DNA of 64,000 nt from Selaginella moellendorffii (GCF_000143415.4 NW_003314302.1:1405208-1469207); one strand, 5' to 3'; positions 32,181-44,560 are shown, numbered from the stretch's first letter. Made by a program: numbers and translations. Notes: generated by a model from the letters alone, not told the origin.

Positions 32181-34994
32181 ATGTTCCAAGCGCAATTGGG
32201 GAGAGGGTTTTGCAAGATCAGCGCTGCGGCTGCGATATTCTCGGATGCGCTAGCAGCGGCGGCGCCAGCGCCGCAGTCCCGGCTAATTGCCTGGATCAAG
32301 GAATGCGGCGGCGCCAGAGATCTGGAGCGAGGGCGGCGCATCCACCAAGAGGTGATTCGCAGCGGCCATGGCTCCGATCGCGTCGTGCTCAACAGCCTGG
32401 TGAGTATGTATGGGAAATGCGGCAGCCTGGATGATGCGATCCAGGTCTTCAACGCCATGGGGAAGAAGAATCGCGATGTGGTGTCGTGGAATTGCTTGAT
32501 GCTGGGCTATGCCGAGATTGGGGATGGGGAAGCCTGCCTGGGTTTGCTGGGAGGAATGCGGGAAGATGGAATCCGACCAAATGGAAGAAGCTTTGTGGCT
32601 GGGATCAAAGCCTGCTCGGCCAAGGGGGGATATTGTCGAGACAAAGGACAGATGGTTAGCTTGAGATCGTTGGAGATTGGAATGGCTCTTCATTCCCAGG
32701 CTCGCGAGAGTGGATTCGAGTCGGATATTTTCGTGGCTGCCACCTTAGTCGACATGTACGTGAAGTGTGGAAGCTTGGTGGATGCTCGCGGGGTTTTTGA
32801 GAGAGCTCCTTTCCACAACACGGTGCTGTGGAACGCTTTGGTGATGGGATATGTTGAGAATGGAGAAAGCGAGCTAGCTCTGGAGCTTCTCCCATACATG
32901 AAACGAGAGGGATGTGATCCAGATGCTAGAACTTTCGTAGCAGCGCTCAAGGCTTGCGGAAGTTTTGCAACGACAGAAGAAGATGATGATCTTGGTGGCA
33001 ATAGAATACGGTACTTGGAAAGAGGGATGGCCTTGCATTCCCAGGCTCTCGGACTCGACTCCTCGGACATCTTCGTGGCCAGTGCTCTCATCGACATGTA
33101 TGGGAAGTATGGAAGCCTGCTTGACGCACGAAGAGTTTTTGACAGGATTGAGATCTCTCGGCACGATGTGGTCTCGTGGACTGCTTTGATCATGGCCTGT
33201 GTGGAAAACCGTGAAGGAGGGCTGGCTTTGGAGCTGTTTGAGCACATGAAGGCCTCGTCCTGTGCTCCAAACAGCCGAAGCTTCGTCGCTGCTTTGAAGG
33301 CATGCACCAGCTTGGCAGCTATAGAGGAACCACGGCAGGGTCTCGAAGGGAAGTTTGTCAAGATCAAGACGTTACAGAGAGGTGCTTCACTCCATGCCGA
33401 AGCTGCTGGCCGTGGCTGCGAGGTGGATATCTTCGTGGCCAACACTCTCTTGGAGATGTACACAGTTTGTGGAAGCATGCTCGAGGCACGGAGAGTTTTC
33501 GACAGGACGAACGACCGAGACGTTACGTCGTGGAACTCGATGATACTGGGGTATGTGGAGAATGGACAGGACGAGCTAGCGCTGGAGCTTATCGATCTTA
33601 TGGAGAAGAAACGAGAGTGTTTGCCGAATGATCTCACTTTTGTGGCGGCTCTCAAAGCCTGTAGCAGTCTCGCCATCAAGGAAACCGGTCAGAAGATCTG
33701 CGGGAAGATCGTCAAGCTCAACTCACTGGTCAAAGGCTTTGATATTCACTCAAAAATCATCTCCAAGAGCAGCTGCTGTGACTCGCTGAGCTACACAACC
33801 AACGCGCTCATCGACATGTACACGAAGTGTGGGAGCCTGGTGGATGCACGAAGAGTATTTGACAGGGTGGTTTCGCAAGACGTTGTTTCATGGAACGTCT
33901 TGTTGCTTGGCTATTGCGAGAACGGAGAAGAGTCTCTCACGTTGCAGCTATTCCAAGCAATGCTCGGTGCCGGCTGGTGCTGCAAGCCCGATTTTAGAAC
34001 TTTTTGCGCTGCGTTCAAGGCTTGCAGCTGTCTCGCCGCCAAGGAAACTGGACAGGAACTCGCTGGAAAGGTCGTTAAGGTGGAATCCTTGAGAAAAGCC
34101 AGGATGCTACACTCACAGGCTCGGAGCTTTGGGATCGGGCTGAAAGCTTACGTTGCAAGCTCTCTGGTGGATATGTTGGCAAAGTGTGGCAGCATGGACG
34201 ACTCTCGCGGAGTTTTTGACAGGGTACCTGTGCATGATACGTTTTCTTGGACCGCACTCATGCTGGGATACGCTGAAAGTGGTGACGGTGACCGTGCTAT
34301 GGAGCTCTACTCCCAGTCTAGGCCACCAGAACAGGACGCTCAAACTTTCATCGCTCTTCTCAAGTGCGTTGGAGTTTTGGAGAGTGGAAAGATCATCCAT
34401 GGCGACATGTGTAGAGCTGGGCTGGAAGATGGTGCGGTCCTAGAGGCAACCTTGGTGGATGTATACGGAAAGTGGGGGAGCATGGACGATGCTCAACGCG
34501 TTTTTGACGCTCTCTCGGCTGCCAAAGACAAGCTCGTGTCCTGGAACGCGCTGCTTGGAGGCTATGCCCGTCAAGGTGACACCAAGAACGCTTTGAGGCT
34601 GTTCGAGGAGATGCAAGAACAAGGCCTGGAGCCCGACTCAGTGACGTTCCTCTCGGTTCTCACTGCTTGCAGCCACGCTGGTCTGGCCGAGACCGGCAAG
34701 AGATACTTCGAGACAATGCAACTCAAGCACGGCATTGAGCCAGGGATGTCTCACTATCACTGCATGGTGGACGTTCTCGGCAGAGCCAACCGCGTGGAGG
34801 AGGCTGTCCAGCTCGTAAAGTCGATGCCTTTCAAGGCGAATGCAGTGACTTGGAGGACTGTTTTAAGTGCCTGTCGGAAATGGAGGCACGAGGTGACTGG
34901 AAAGCTTGCGTTTCAGTCGGTGTTGGAGACTGATTGTGGGGACTCTTCAGCTTACGTGTTGATGGCGAACATTTACAACGAGAGTGGCTCATAA
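32181..34994 (+). CDS. Pentatricopeptide repeat protein, PLS class
   Basis: An intronless frame of about 937 residues. The first ATG is at 32181; the codon six bases earlier is TTG. It carries about two dozen PPR motifs in PLS order, with repeated VSWNxLLxGYxENGE, FVAALKACSSL and LxDMYxKCGSLxDARRVFDR phrases. PLS PPR proteins bind organellar RNA and usually direct C-to-U editing. The protein ends in an incomplete E motif (AVTWRTVLSACRKW...SSAYVLMANIYNESGS), with no E+ or DYW deaminase domain. After the stop another frame continues with codons of plausible E-domain type, so a late frame break may have truncated it. The N-terminus is Ala-rich without a strong predicted transit peptide. It is single-exon, as is usual for the family. 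Confidence 0.9.
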   Translation: MFQAQLGRGFCKISAAAAIFSDALAAAAPAPQSRLIAWIKECGGARDLERGRRIHQEVIRSGHGSDRVVLNSLVSMYGKCGSLDDAIQVFNAMGKKNRDVVSWNCLMLGYAEIGDGEACLGLLGGMREDGIRPNGRSFVAGIKACSAKGGYCRDKGQMVSLRSLEIGMALHSQARESGFESDIFVAATLVDMYVKCGSLVDARGVFERAPFHNTVLWNALVMGYVENGESELALELLPYMKREGCDPDARTFVAALKACGSFATTEEDDDLGGNRIRYLERGMALHSQALGLDSSDIFVASALIDMYGKYGSLLDARRVFDRIEISRHDVVSWTALIMACVENREGGLALELFEHMKASSCAPNSRSFVAALKACTSLAAIEEPRQGLEGKFVKIKTLQRGASLHAEAAGRGCEVDIFVANTLLEMYTVCGSMLEARRVFDRTNDRDVTSWNSMILGYVENGQDELALELIDLMEKKRECLPNDLTFVAALKACSSLAIKETGQKICGKIVKLNSLVKGFDIHSKIISKSSCCDSLSYTTNALIDMYTKCGSLVDARRVFDRVVSQDVVSWNVLLLGYCENGEESLTLQLFQAMLGAGWCCKPDFRTFCAAFKACSCLAAKETGQELAGKVVKVESLRKARMLHSQARSFGIGLKAYVASSLVDMLAKCGSMDDSRGVFDRVPVHDTFSWTALMLGYAESGDGDRAMELYSQSRPPEQDAQTFIALLKCVGVLESGKIIHGDMCRAGLEDGAVLEATLVDVYGKWGSMDDAQRVFDALSAAKDKLVSWNALLGGYARQGDTKNALRLFEEMQEQGLEPDSVTFLSVLTACSHAGLAETGKRYFETMQLKHGIEPGMSHYHCMVDVLGRANRVEEAVQLVKSMPFKANAVTWRTVLSACRKWRHEVTGKLAFQSVLETDCGDSSAYVLMANIYNESGS

Positions 34995-35536
34995 CAACTG
35001 GAGCGGACGAGCAGATCATGTCAACGGGAAGTTTGTGCGCATGAATGGCATCGAGACAAAGTTTTTGGTATGTCAAAAGGTTGTTTTCCAGCAAGTGATT
35101 CTCTAACGGTGAATGTTACAGGAACAGCAAAACTTTTCAGCATGATTGCTGCTCTTGGGCGACTTAGCTGGAAGTCCTTCCACTCACGTATAAGGTATGA
35201 CATTTTACTAGGAATCAATCTTTTCAGTGTGGGACTGACGCGTGCTGTGCAAGATATCCTTGCGATGCAAGTCCAGACAAGGAGCATATAATTCGTAAAG
35301 ATGGTGTTTTTATTTGACTGCCCAGTGGAGAACACACTGTGTAAAGCTACGTCTCAAGGTACAAGAAAGGAACCTTCTTTTTATATTTTATTTTTCATGT
35401 GTTCCTTTTTTTTTCCCGACTTTATCTCGTACCAGTTCGTAAAGATCTTGGACTGACTAGCCTAGCTAGCTGGTGGAGAACACGCTGTCCGTTCTAGAAG
35501 GTAGCGAAACTTCCATTTTTTCTTCTTTCTTGAACT
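34995..35536. other. Spacer between PPR gene and peroxidase
   Basis: 35000-35100 may be the former C-terminal coding part of the PPR gene, in a shifted frame. Nothing recognisable occurs in the rest. The phrase GTGGAGAACAC(A/G)CTGT occurs twice (35322, 35473). Confidence 0.45.
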
Positions 35537-36915
35537 TTAGTTCACAAATCTGCAGTTGTTTCTCACTTCACCTCGATTTCCAGTCAGGACGTTGAAAGAA
35601 GTGAGCTTCGCGTAAGCACTTGCGAAGGCATTGAAGAAAGAGATCTGGTTCTGAGAGAACCTGGCCACTATCGGAGAAGTTCTCGCGTCACTGGCCAGCG
35701 CTGCATCAATGGTGAAGAGTCCGAGACCCATTGTCGCCTCTCGAAAGTACTGATTGTCGAACTGAAGGCTGCTGAAATCGTTCTGGACAGTAGTGGCATT
35801 GATGATGAATCTTGGATCTGAGGACGGGCAGCTCACTCGCAATCTAGTCGCGTATACGAAGCTCAAGGTCGACTCGGTATTGGGATAGAGCCGGTTGACG
35901 ATGTTCACGCAGTGCCCGACGCCGAGAGTATGACCGCCACCTGGTTGGTAAGAAACGAGGTTTTTTATCCGTGAGAAACTTGAAACTAAGAAACGTGCAG
36001 TCGTGGGGAAACTTTATCGAGACTCTCGGAAACGGACATTTATAACTCGAACAGAGAACTTTGAAACTTGGACTCTGGCGGAAACTTACCGATATGAAAA
36101 CTTTTGGAACGATGAACTTAAAGAACCACTCTAAGAGCCGATGAGACAACGGACTTACGGAGATGGGAATTTTGGAAGAGGGAATTCTAAGGAACACTGG
36201 AAGAACTTACCCATAATTGCAACGCTTTCTTCTGTGGACATGCCCATGGATCCAAAGAGGTTGAGGAAATTATCAACGCTGATGGTCGTCGGTGGAAGGC
36301 TGGAATCGGCGGCGGCATTGCTAGCAAACGTGCTGTCGAGCCTTCCCATGGGAATTCGAAAGTCGGGGCCTCCTGCGAAGACAACGGCGTCCCTTCCAGC
36401 CATGGCGATAATGTCAGCACAAGAAACTCTGCCAGGCCCGCATTGCGAGTCCACAGCCGCTTTCGCGTTGTCAATGAGGTTGAGACGCCGGATTCCAAAG
36501 TTCTTGGAGGCAACCATCTCGCTGGTGATGCCACCTTGCGAATTCAGCATGATGGAAGCGTCGCATCCCTGGGCCGGAGAACAGAGAAACGAGTTTTGAT
36601 TTTCCCGGTGGTGGTGGTGACAACGAAAGAAGCAGAAATTCAGCTGACTGAAAGGAAAGAACAGTGCGAAGAACTTACTCCAACTTGGCAGTCGTGGAAG
36701 GCAAGCCTGAGAAGCGCCGCTGCGGCGGTGGGATCACCCGCAAGGTTGCTGGAAATCGAAGCTCTCACAGTTCTTTCGGCCTGGGGACAGACGTTGTCGT
36801 AGTAATCGTACGAAAGTTGCTGGGACAGGGGGAAGAACTCCGCCAGGATCATCGCCGAGACCAGGAAAGTGCTCCACCTCCACCGAGACGACAATGCAGT
36901 TAGGCTGTGATCCAT
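35537..36915 (-). CDS. Class III secretory peroxidase
   Basis: Three exons. Exon 1 (from ATG 36915) has a signal-peptide-like start (FLVSAMILAEFFPLSQQ), the mature N-terminus LSYDYYDNVCPQAERTVR and the distal heme pocket LLRLAFHDCQV. Exon 2 gives GCDASIML, SCADIIAMAGRDAVVFAGGP and MGRLDS. Exon 3 gives the proximal His in GGHTLGVGHC, then FDNQYFREATMGLGLFTIDAAL and the C-terminal Cys, with the stop at 35537. The eight-Cys pattern, Ca-binding DxS and the catalytic Arg and His are visible. It is a secreted, heme-dependent oxidoreductase acting in the cell wall on phenolics with hydrogen peroxide. The second intron, about 250 bp (35940-36193), is long for this window. Exon joins preserve phase (HDCQVG|GCDAS and IMG|GGHT). 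Confidence 0.93.
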
Positions 36916-37418
36916 GACGATTGGTGTGGAGTGGCGAATTCTTATCTCTTCCCGGAGAGGAGAAAAAGCAAGAAACAGAACAAGCAGAGTCAGAACAAGG
37001 TACGCGAAGTTTCAGCAAGAACTGCAATCGAGGAAAGAAGTGCTTGTATTAACTTCCGATTCTCTGTGGCAAATGGGAGCGAGGGGGTGAAGAGAATCGA
37101 TCAGAGTCGGGGCCAGGCTTTGCAGAGGAATGAAGTGGACGAGAATTCCAGAAGAAAAAAATAAGAAAAGAAGAAGAGGAAAGAAAGAGGACCTCCTTCT
37201 TCGAGGAGCTCTCGCGCAGAGAGGTAAGTGTTAAGGCTTGACAAAGTGGGAAATTCGGGTGGAATACTTATGCAGTGTGTTTTTAAGGTGCTGGGTCCAT
37301 GCAGTACACCAAACTTTTGATCGTCGATAAGTCGTTAAGCGCGATTCAATGCTGCTGTTGGGGACAGTCACTAGGTGAGAGTGTGTGATAGCTCACCTCT
37401 CTCTTTCACTCCCCTCAT

Positions 37419-37442
37419 CTCTCTCTCTCTCTCTCTCTCTCT
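37419..37442. repeat. (TC)n microsatellite
   Basis: About twelve uninterrupted TC units lie upstream of the peroxidase gene. CT-rich tracts are frequent near plant transcription starts, but no gene is seen directly downstream on the plus strand. Confidence 0.9.
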
Positions 37443-40400
37443 TGCAAATCGGGACTGTGGATCTTCATAATTCTTTGGTGGTTTTTTTGTTTCTCCACTT
37501 TGAGTTGGAGATCATCGCATCGTTTTCTTGAGGGACCCTCATCATGTGTCGTGTGTCAGGTATCAGCAAACTTTGTGACCAACGCGGAGATGTTTGTTCT
37601 TTCCCAACTCTAAACAGAATCTATAGCTTCTCATTAAAGAACATCTACTACCTTTTAATTTAATTTTAAGGCATGACCTAAACCTTATAATTATTCTAGT
37701 TCATCAATTAAATTCTTGGCGAACCAAGTGGCACAGAAACCATCCTCGCCCAACCCTCATGCTCGCAACAAACTCACTGCGACGAGGGCAGCTCTTCGCC
37801 AGATGCAAATCCAAGATCTTTGCGATGGATGGCGGTTCTGATGCTAGAGGGCTCTCGTTTTTCTGCTCCGGTTGGATCCAAGAGGACGAACCAGATGAAA
37901 GACATCCTTTGCGCACTTTCTTGTGAGATTTGAGATTGGACCGGGGACCTGTAGAGCTTGTCCAAGAGGAGATGCGGGTGGCCAGCCTGATCGTCGTCGT
38001 TTGAAGACGAAGATTTGAAGAAAAGGCATCGGCTCTGGTGGACTGGGTCGCAGCAATGGTGTTTGCGCGGCTCTATCTTCTCCAAAGACTGCGCACAGGA
38101 GCTCTTCGGTGTTTCCAATTTCGTCTGGCTGCTCGACCAAGATAGAGATCCGGCAGAAGGAGGTCTGGGGCGTTCATGATTGAGAACTCAAGGAAACCGT
38201 GGGTGGTCTCATAGGGACTGTTCGTAACAGGAGATGGGTGTCAAGACTCTCATCCTAGACGACTGCCACTCCCTCTCTGAATTGTTAACAGGGCAAGAAG
38301 GAGAGATTATCTAACTATCAGAGTCCCTGTGAGAACAAGAACTATATTAGTTTCAATATGAGCTTAATAGCTTCTTGTTCCTTCAGCTCAACGTAAACCC
38401 AAGGAATTGTGAATGGCTCTAAAAACCACAACTCCAAGCCTTTTTTTGTTTTCCTCTTTAATAAGACCAACATGACATCGTCTGGTGGTGGAGGTAGAAT
38501 TTGAGTAGAAGAATGGATAGATTGACCAATCACTATTGATATAAATTCACAAGAAAGAATGTGGGTCAGGGTTTAAGTAGAAAGAAATCTGGTGGAATTT
38601 CAGAATAATGTCCTTGCTCACCAGGGATGAAACCATCATGGGAGATTTAAATCCATAGTAGGCCCTAGGAATATACATCTGATGGACCTCAAAATGGTGG
38701 CATGCATTTCACAACATCATTGCTGTGATTGGAACTAGAGTTCTTTTGCTCTATGGTTCTATAGCAGCTAATGGCTGACTTAACTTGGTCACATATTTTT
38801 AATCACCATTTACCAAAGATCTCCTTATGTTTCCAGGGCTTCAGGGATTTTGATGCTATTTGTTATCGGCATCATAAGTCTCAACACAGTGTGAAATAAT
38901 CAGGCTCCACAAGCTCCATAGGAAATGCATGGACAGTGGAAACAATATCATAACAACACCAAAAAACTGAGTGTTTGAAGTGCCAAACATATTAAGGGTC
39001 TGATATAACCCCTATATATCCAGGCTAGACATGTGAAATATATTTTAATGTAATATATTTCCTAAAAGCCAAAAATATATAATATAATAAAAATTATATA
39101 GTTTAAATGTATCTGAATTTGCAACTATTGCATTTGTGTTTACCTTGCCATTCACATAACATCCATATTTGCTAAAGTTTTTTTTTTAATTTACATATAG
39201 CTTTATATTTTAAAATTGTCAAGGTCTAACAATTCTAGCTTCTTTTAAACATGCTTTATAAGTTGGGGTTTATATTGGTTTTGTACAATAATAATACCTC
39301 AATTTACAAAAATATCTCTTTATATTATTTTTAGTGCAACAAAGTAAAATCTTAAGATTTTCTTAAGTCTCTTCAGTGGTAACAACTTGTTAATTTATTT
39401 AATCCTTAACAAATATATGCTTGAAAAGAATGATCCATAGAAAAAATAAACTTATATATGAAATTTCAACTATTTTTTATTTATTTTATTACATAACTTT
39501 ATTTAATTTTTGTAATAGTTTAAGTTCATGAATTTACATCCAGCCCAATATAACTCAAACTTATGAATGATTAACCATAAATATCCCAAGACTCTTAACC
39601 AATTGAAAAATAAAGTGCACTTTTTTTCATAAAATTTTTTCTTTTTATATTTGAACCTTTATAGATTATCTCTTGACTCATTCTTTTTGGTTATTTACAA
39701 TGAGTTTTAATTGTTTTATTGTATCAATATAACCATTTATATAGAGCATACCATTACAAATAAACTTAATGCTCATTTATGTATAAATAACTTAGATGGG
39801 AAAGAGGGTTTTGTGATTGTTAATATCTCATCATCTTGCTTAAACAATAAGTATCATCCTTTCCTTTACTATTAATTTTATTTTAGTTTTAACTAAAGCT
39901 CCAAAAACCTCTTTATTGTAATTGTTAAGTGCAATAACATCATTGATTCAGTGATACATTCTTCCAAAATATTGAGCATGCAAAAATAAGTTTAATATCA
40001 AATAAAAAACTATATAATTATAGTTTTCATTGACAGTTTATTAAAGTTCAAATAAAAGAGCTTCTAAACAAGCGTGCACTTTTTTTTCAGTTAGTTAAAG
40101 GTATCAATTGAAATACATGAAATATCCTTTTGAAAAGTCAAATTTTAAAAGCTCTATATTTGGACCAAAGGGGTCCAAAAATGTTAGTGATCCACATGTT
40201 GAGAGATTGTTCATTATGAACAAGAGTGTGGGGCTCTTGAGAGATTTATGGCAATTAATTTTTGTTCATGAGGACTTATGAATTTGTTAGGAAATATAAT
40301 AGATTGTAAGCAACTAAAGGGTGGCCCATGAATAAAAGAGCACGTTTTTTTTCAATTAGTAGGAAATATAAAGCTTACAACATAGAACTATACTAATCTA

Positions 40401-41468
40401 AATAGCTTTCAGTGGTCAAGATGTATAACTGTGGTCTAGCAAATACCTAAAAAGGACCCTTTTCTATTGAGTAAAATATAGTGTATTAGACTACTACTTC
40501 CAGCTGGTTGAGTCCAGTTTTGGGCTTGCTCTCTGCTGGAAAACAACATTCCACCAATCAATTAATACCAGAAACCAAACGAGAAGCTAAGCTCTGCTGC
40601 CAGCCGCCCGTGGGATGCCCAGCATGCCAAGAGGAACAGCAACAGCTCCAGGAAGATCATTATGCTGTGGCAGAGCATGGCCAGCTCATACAGAAGACCC
40701 TTCTGTACTTGATTGATCGCTTATATGGTGCCTTGTTCTAGTTTAGAGTGGCTAAGTTTGCTCATAGAAGTGCTGTGACTAACACCTCCTGCTGGTCTTT
40801 AGAAGCCTCGGAGCTTCTTCTACGTCGGCTTTCTAGTCCGAGCAGGCCATCCATCAACTTCCATGGCATGGCAGTGAGAGTAGAGTATAGCCGAGTTTGT
40901 GGCGGACACCATTGAGAAGTCGGCAATGCTAGTGTTTTGGAAAAGATTTCCCATGGCCTACTGCAGGGTTTCCAAGCTCCTGCAATTCAGTCTGTTGCTC
41001 ACTAGCCACAACACATGAAGACGTCCAGCTAGACGTTCCGAATGTTACAGAGATGGTCAACAAAACTGCCGGAAGCGCATTGACGTGCATGGCCAACACG
41101 GTTTCGCACAACAACTGACATTGTCCGAATTTTGGCCTCTGAACAACGGCTGCACCGACTCTTTTAAGACTTCCAGGTTGCCCCATCAAGTTATTCAAGT
41201 AATCAAAATCTTAAATCTCAGCCAAATTGCCTTGTACTTTGCCAACATTGTTGTTCTGGAAATACCAATTTGAAGGTCTGGAAAGAATTCTTAGAAAACC
41301 CGCAAAAGAGGACGTATCTGAGTTACTTTTTATATTCGAGAAACCTGCAAGTAAAACCGCTCCTGACAAGTGGATTCTAAAACAGAACATATTCCTGTTA
41401 ACGATCCTTCCATTTGAAAATCCGTGCAATACCGTTACTATAGAAAGGATATCCTGCCCTTGATAAGT
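37443..41468. other. Gene-poor, mostly AT-rich spacer
   Basis: 37700-38140 is GC-richer and open on the minus strand in two frames, without recognisable motifs, and could be an eroded gene fragment. 38300-40480 is very AT-rich with no coding signal. 40500-41260 has short unrecognised frames on both strands. No gene can be supported. Confidence 0.55.
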
Positions 41469-42972
41469 CTAGTCTGAATCCGAGTCCGAAACGGAAACGC
41501 GCCTGATTCTTCTCTTCCTCTCGCGTCTCCTCCTGCCACCAAAAGTTGCACATATCTCTTGTAGAAACTCCTCACACTCCTTAAGCTGCATCAAGTCTTC
41601 GTCCATGGCGCGACATGTTCTCCGATCTCTGCCGACGATGGCATTGCCGAACCCGACCAGTTTAGCACGCGGCTGGCCACCTTCTACGGTAACGACAATG
41701 TTCTTGAGGTCATGAAGCCCGTTGTAGACAACTCCGCGGTCATGAAGTGCCAAGAGCGCCTTCCGGGCCTGGGACACGACTGCTCGCACTTCTTCCGCAT
41801 TGCTCGGAGTCCAATCCTCGACTCCAGCAGCTTGGCCTTCATCGGACATTATTACGTAGAAGATCATTCCCCCGCGGATGAATCCATAAGACAGCAGCCT
41901 CGGGATGCATATGCCTTGAACCCTGTGGAGCCTCATGTACACGTCCAGTTCTCTCACGCTTTTACCAAGCAAGTAGCTCATGCTCTCGCCATTGCTCTGC
42001 AGAGCTGCAACCAAGGAAATGACATTACTAACGTGATAAAAGCGCACCTGAAAGATCTTTGGCTTTGACAACTATTGTCCTCCCTTTGTACAAACCACGG
42101 ACGACGATAGTGAGACCTTCAAAGCCACTGCACGCAAACCTCAATTCCCGAACATCACCAATGTCGAGCGCTCCAAGACCTGAAACCATCTGTCCCACCG
42201 ACCTGACTTGCTGTGCTCGACAGCATTCCTCAAAAACACCTCTTGCGTAGCTAAGGTGTAGGCTTCTAAGTGGAAGCGCAGGTTTGTGCTTCTTATTCTG
42301 CAGAGCCTCCGCAAGCATAAAACCGATTCCCATCATGGGAGATTCCACGTGAGAAACACCTTGGGACACAAGCAGACGACTGCCCACCCTTTTGCAACAA
42401 GCAGTCCGCATGTAGGATGACACCACCCCGAACGAGCAATCGGTGAGAAGGAGATAGGAATACAGCCTCGCAAGCGCGGGCCGGCCGGTTGGATCCATGG
42501 CCATCACCCCGACGACCAAAGTCTCGTCATTTGAAGAGTCTGTGATCACCATATCAGGAGAACCAACACAAGATCCTTCACCACTGCCATAATGAAAGTT
42601 CAATTCCAACGGATCCCGCTGCTGCTGCTGCCGCCAAACTTTGCTTTCGTAGATTCTCTTTGTAGCATGAAAGAGGTATGGTCTAAACTTGATATAGAGT
42701 GGACTTCGAACTTTTGGTGGGAAAGGTGCGTCCTGTAGAGATGCAAACCACTGGATCTTGTCGTTCCTGAACGATGGCCAGTCCTCAATCGCGAAATCAT
42801 CCAGCATGCATATCTCGTTCAACGGGGGTTGAGTGGAAACCTGCTGTAGATGATGTGCTACCACCTCCATCGGTGGCGTGGGATGGGCTTCAGAAATCAT
42901 ACCTTTTAAAGTCGTCGGAGAAACATACCGACCATCCAGCTTCTTGAGCGCCGCATTCGCAGCCTCCTCCAT
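41469..42972 (-). CDS. Protein with degenerate kinase-like C-terminal domain
   Basis: Two exons, 42972-42048 and 42004-41469, joined across a 43 bp GT-AG intron in phase (DLSG|ALQS changes to DLSALQS), give 486 residues. The N-terminal half (MEEAANAALKKLDGRYVSP, IKFRPYLFHATKRIYESKVW) is unfamiliar to me. The second half resembles a protein-kinase fold: a TIVVKAK segment for the beta-3 Lys, ICIPRLLSYGFIRGG for the alpha-C/beta-4 area, ALLALHDRGVVYNGLHDLKNIVV for the catalytic loop and VGFGNA in place of DFG. The HRD Asp seems shifted (YNGLHDLKN) and the DFG Asp is Gly, suggesting a pseudokinase or a divergent atypical kinase. The C-terminus is basic then acidic (RRRRERKRRIRRVSVSDSDSD), resembling a nuclear signal. 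Substrate and partners are unknown. Confidence 0.7.
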
Positions 42973-43221
42973 GGCCTAGCCCTAACAATGAGTAGCAGCC
43001 CACATCTACTTTTAATTTTACCTTCCATAACCCAGAGTTAAATTATAGCAGTTGCAAGTCTCAGCCCCTTGGGATGCTTGAAGCGTTCCGTTGCGGATTT
43101 CTTCGGGCACAACACACTGCTTCTCGTCTCCTGCCTTTGATACATATAAGTCCGTCTCTCCTTTTGCTTTTCTTCTGTGCTTTTGCTTTTCTGTTTTTCC
43201 CGAGATAGAAGTTTGTAAGAA

Positions 43222-43292
43222 CTGGTTTTGAACTTGTCGTCCTGCAAGAAAACAATCCTGGATTTGAACTTGTCTTCCTGCAAGAAAACAAT
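43222..43292. repeat. Two-copy tandem repeat of about 35 bp
   Basis: TTTGAACTTGTC(G/T)TCCTGCAAG followed by AAAACAATC occurs twice in succession. The surrounding frames are unrecognised. Confidence 0.75.
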
Positions 43293-43436
43293 CAGGAACA
43301 ACCGGCCCAGAATCTCTTTCGTGCAAAAGATGTGGCGAATTGACTTCCCTAAAATCAACAGCGTCTCCTGGAGCGCTGAAGGTTCATGTTTGATCAGTCC
43401 TCGCTTTGAGGTGCGCTTGCCAGAAGCTGACCATGC

Positions 43437-44554
43437 TAGTTGTATGCTCTAAATGAGAGTTTACGTGGCATATCCAGGTGTAGGATAGTCAGGACTGTTA
43501 ATTATGTATATATGCATTATGATAAATCAGAGTGTGAGAGACATTGTTTTGCTCTTCTTTCATGGTATCTGAGTGGCTTCAGATCCTGGGACGATGGCAC
43601 TGGCCAAGGAGGAGGCCTGTGAGGATGACAATGCACCACCGGATGTGGCTAAGATGCCAAGAGTTGGCACTCTTGCTGAGCATGAGGAGAGAGAGCCACT
43701 TGACAGAGTGTGCAAGGCTGCAAGCAGTGACGGGGCAGGAGCCAGGGTGGAGGTACGAGGCACAGCAGTGAGGAGGCACCGAGCACAGGTGCTGCTGCTG
43801 AGTGAGGCCCCGTGCACACGACACTGGCCTGAGGACTGGCAGCAGGAGACACTGAGCAGTGACTAGCCAGGAGCCAAGTGAGCAGGAGGCGCTGAGAGAG
43901 AGAGAGGCAGAGCTTGTGGAGGGCGCTTGGAGGTTCTAGGGCTGAGAGGGCGAGAGGCAGCGAGCAGCGTCAGGCCAGGAGCCAAGGGCTGCAGGCAGAG
44001 GGAGGCACTGAGGCGCATGCTAGAGCAGAGGCATGGACGTTCCTGAGTGAGAGCTCACAGGCACAAGAGGGTGCAGGTGCTGAGGCATTGCTGCTGGAGA
44101 GCCGTTGTGGGGTAGAGTTGCTGAGTGCTGGAGTATTCCCCGATGCTGCAAGGCAGAGGGAGAGAGCCGTTAGGGTTCTGGTCTTGAGGATGAGACGATG
44201 GTGGGACTGAGGTATTCCCTAATCCATCCTTGCTATGCTTTGGAAAGGTGTTTCCTGATAGGGAGATAGATCTAGTAGCCATGGGATGATCAAGGAGGCG
44301 GGTTCTAGAGAGGCAGAGCTAGAAGGATTGAGAGGGAGATAGATTTCTTGTCATGGACATGAGAGTGCTTGGATGCAGAGGGAGAGTGATATCAATTTCA
44401 TGTCATTGAGATCGAGAGGGAGTGTTGGAGATATACACTCTCCATATGAGTTGCCACATCACTGATCTAGGTGTAGGATAGTCACGATGTATATATGCAT
44501 ATTAGAGTGAGAGAGTCATCCACCATTGTTTTGCTTCTACTCTTCTTTTTTTCA
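43437..44554 (+). mobile_element. Small LTR retroelement (TRIM-like), plus orientation
   Basis: A truncated 5' LTR (about 43437-43561) and a 3' LTR (44423-44554) share GGTGTAGGATAGTCA, TGTATATATGCAT and TTGTTTTGCT. The LTR starts TGTTGGAGATATACACTCTC and ends CTTCTTT..TCA. After the first LTR comes TGGTATCTGAGTGGCTTCAG, close to the tRNA-Met primer site. The 860 bp interior is purine-rich and GC-rich (GAGGCAG repeats) with no gag or pol, so it fits a terminal-repeat retrotransposon in miniature. Confidence 0.7.
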
Positions 44555-44560
44555 ATACCA

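Noticed and set aside
32690-33679. 329-codon minus-strand frame within the PPR gene
   Set aside because: Antisense shadow caused by repeated PPR codons; its repeats mirror the plus-strand motifs.
36141-36599. Plus-strand frame in the peroxidase gene
   Set aside because: Antisense of the peroxidase exon 2, which carries diagnostic heme-pocket motifs.
37774-38140. Open minus-strand frames of about 100 codons
   Set aside because: No recognised domain, no splice or start context, and two competing frames. Kept only as part of the spacer.
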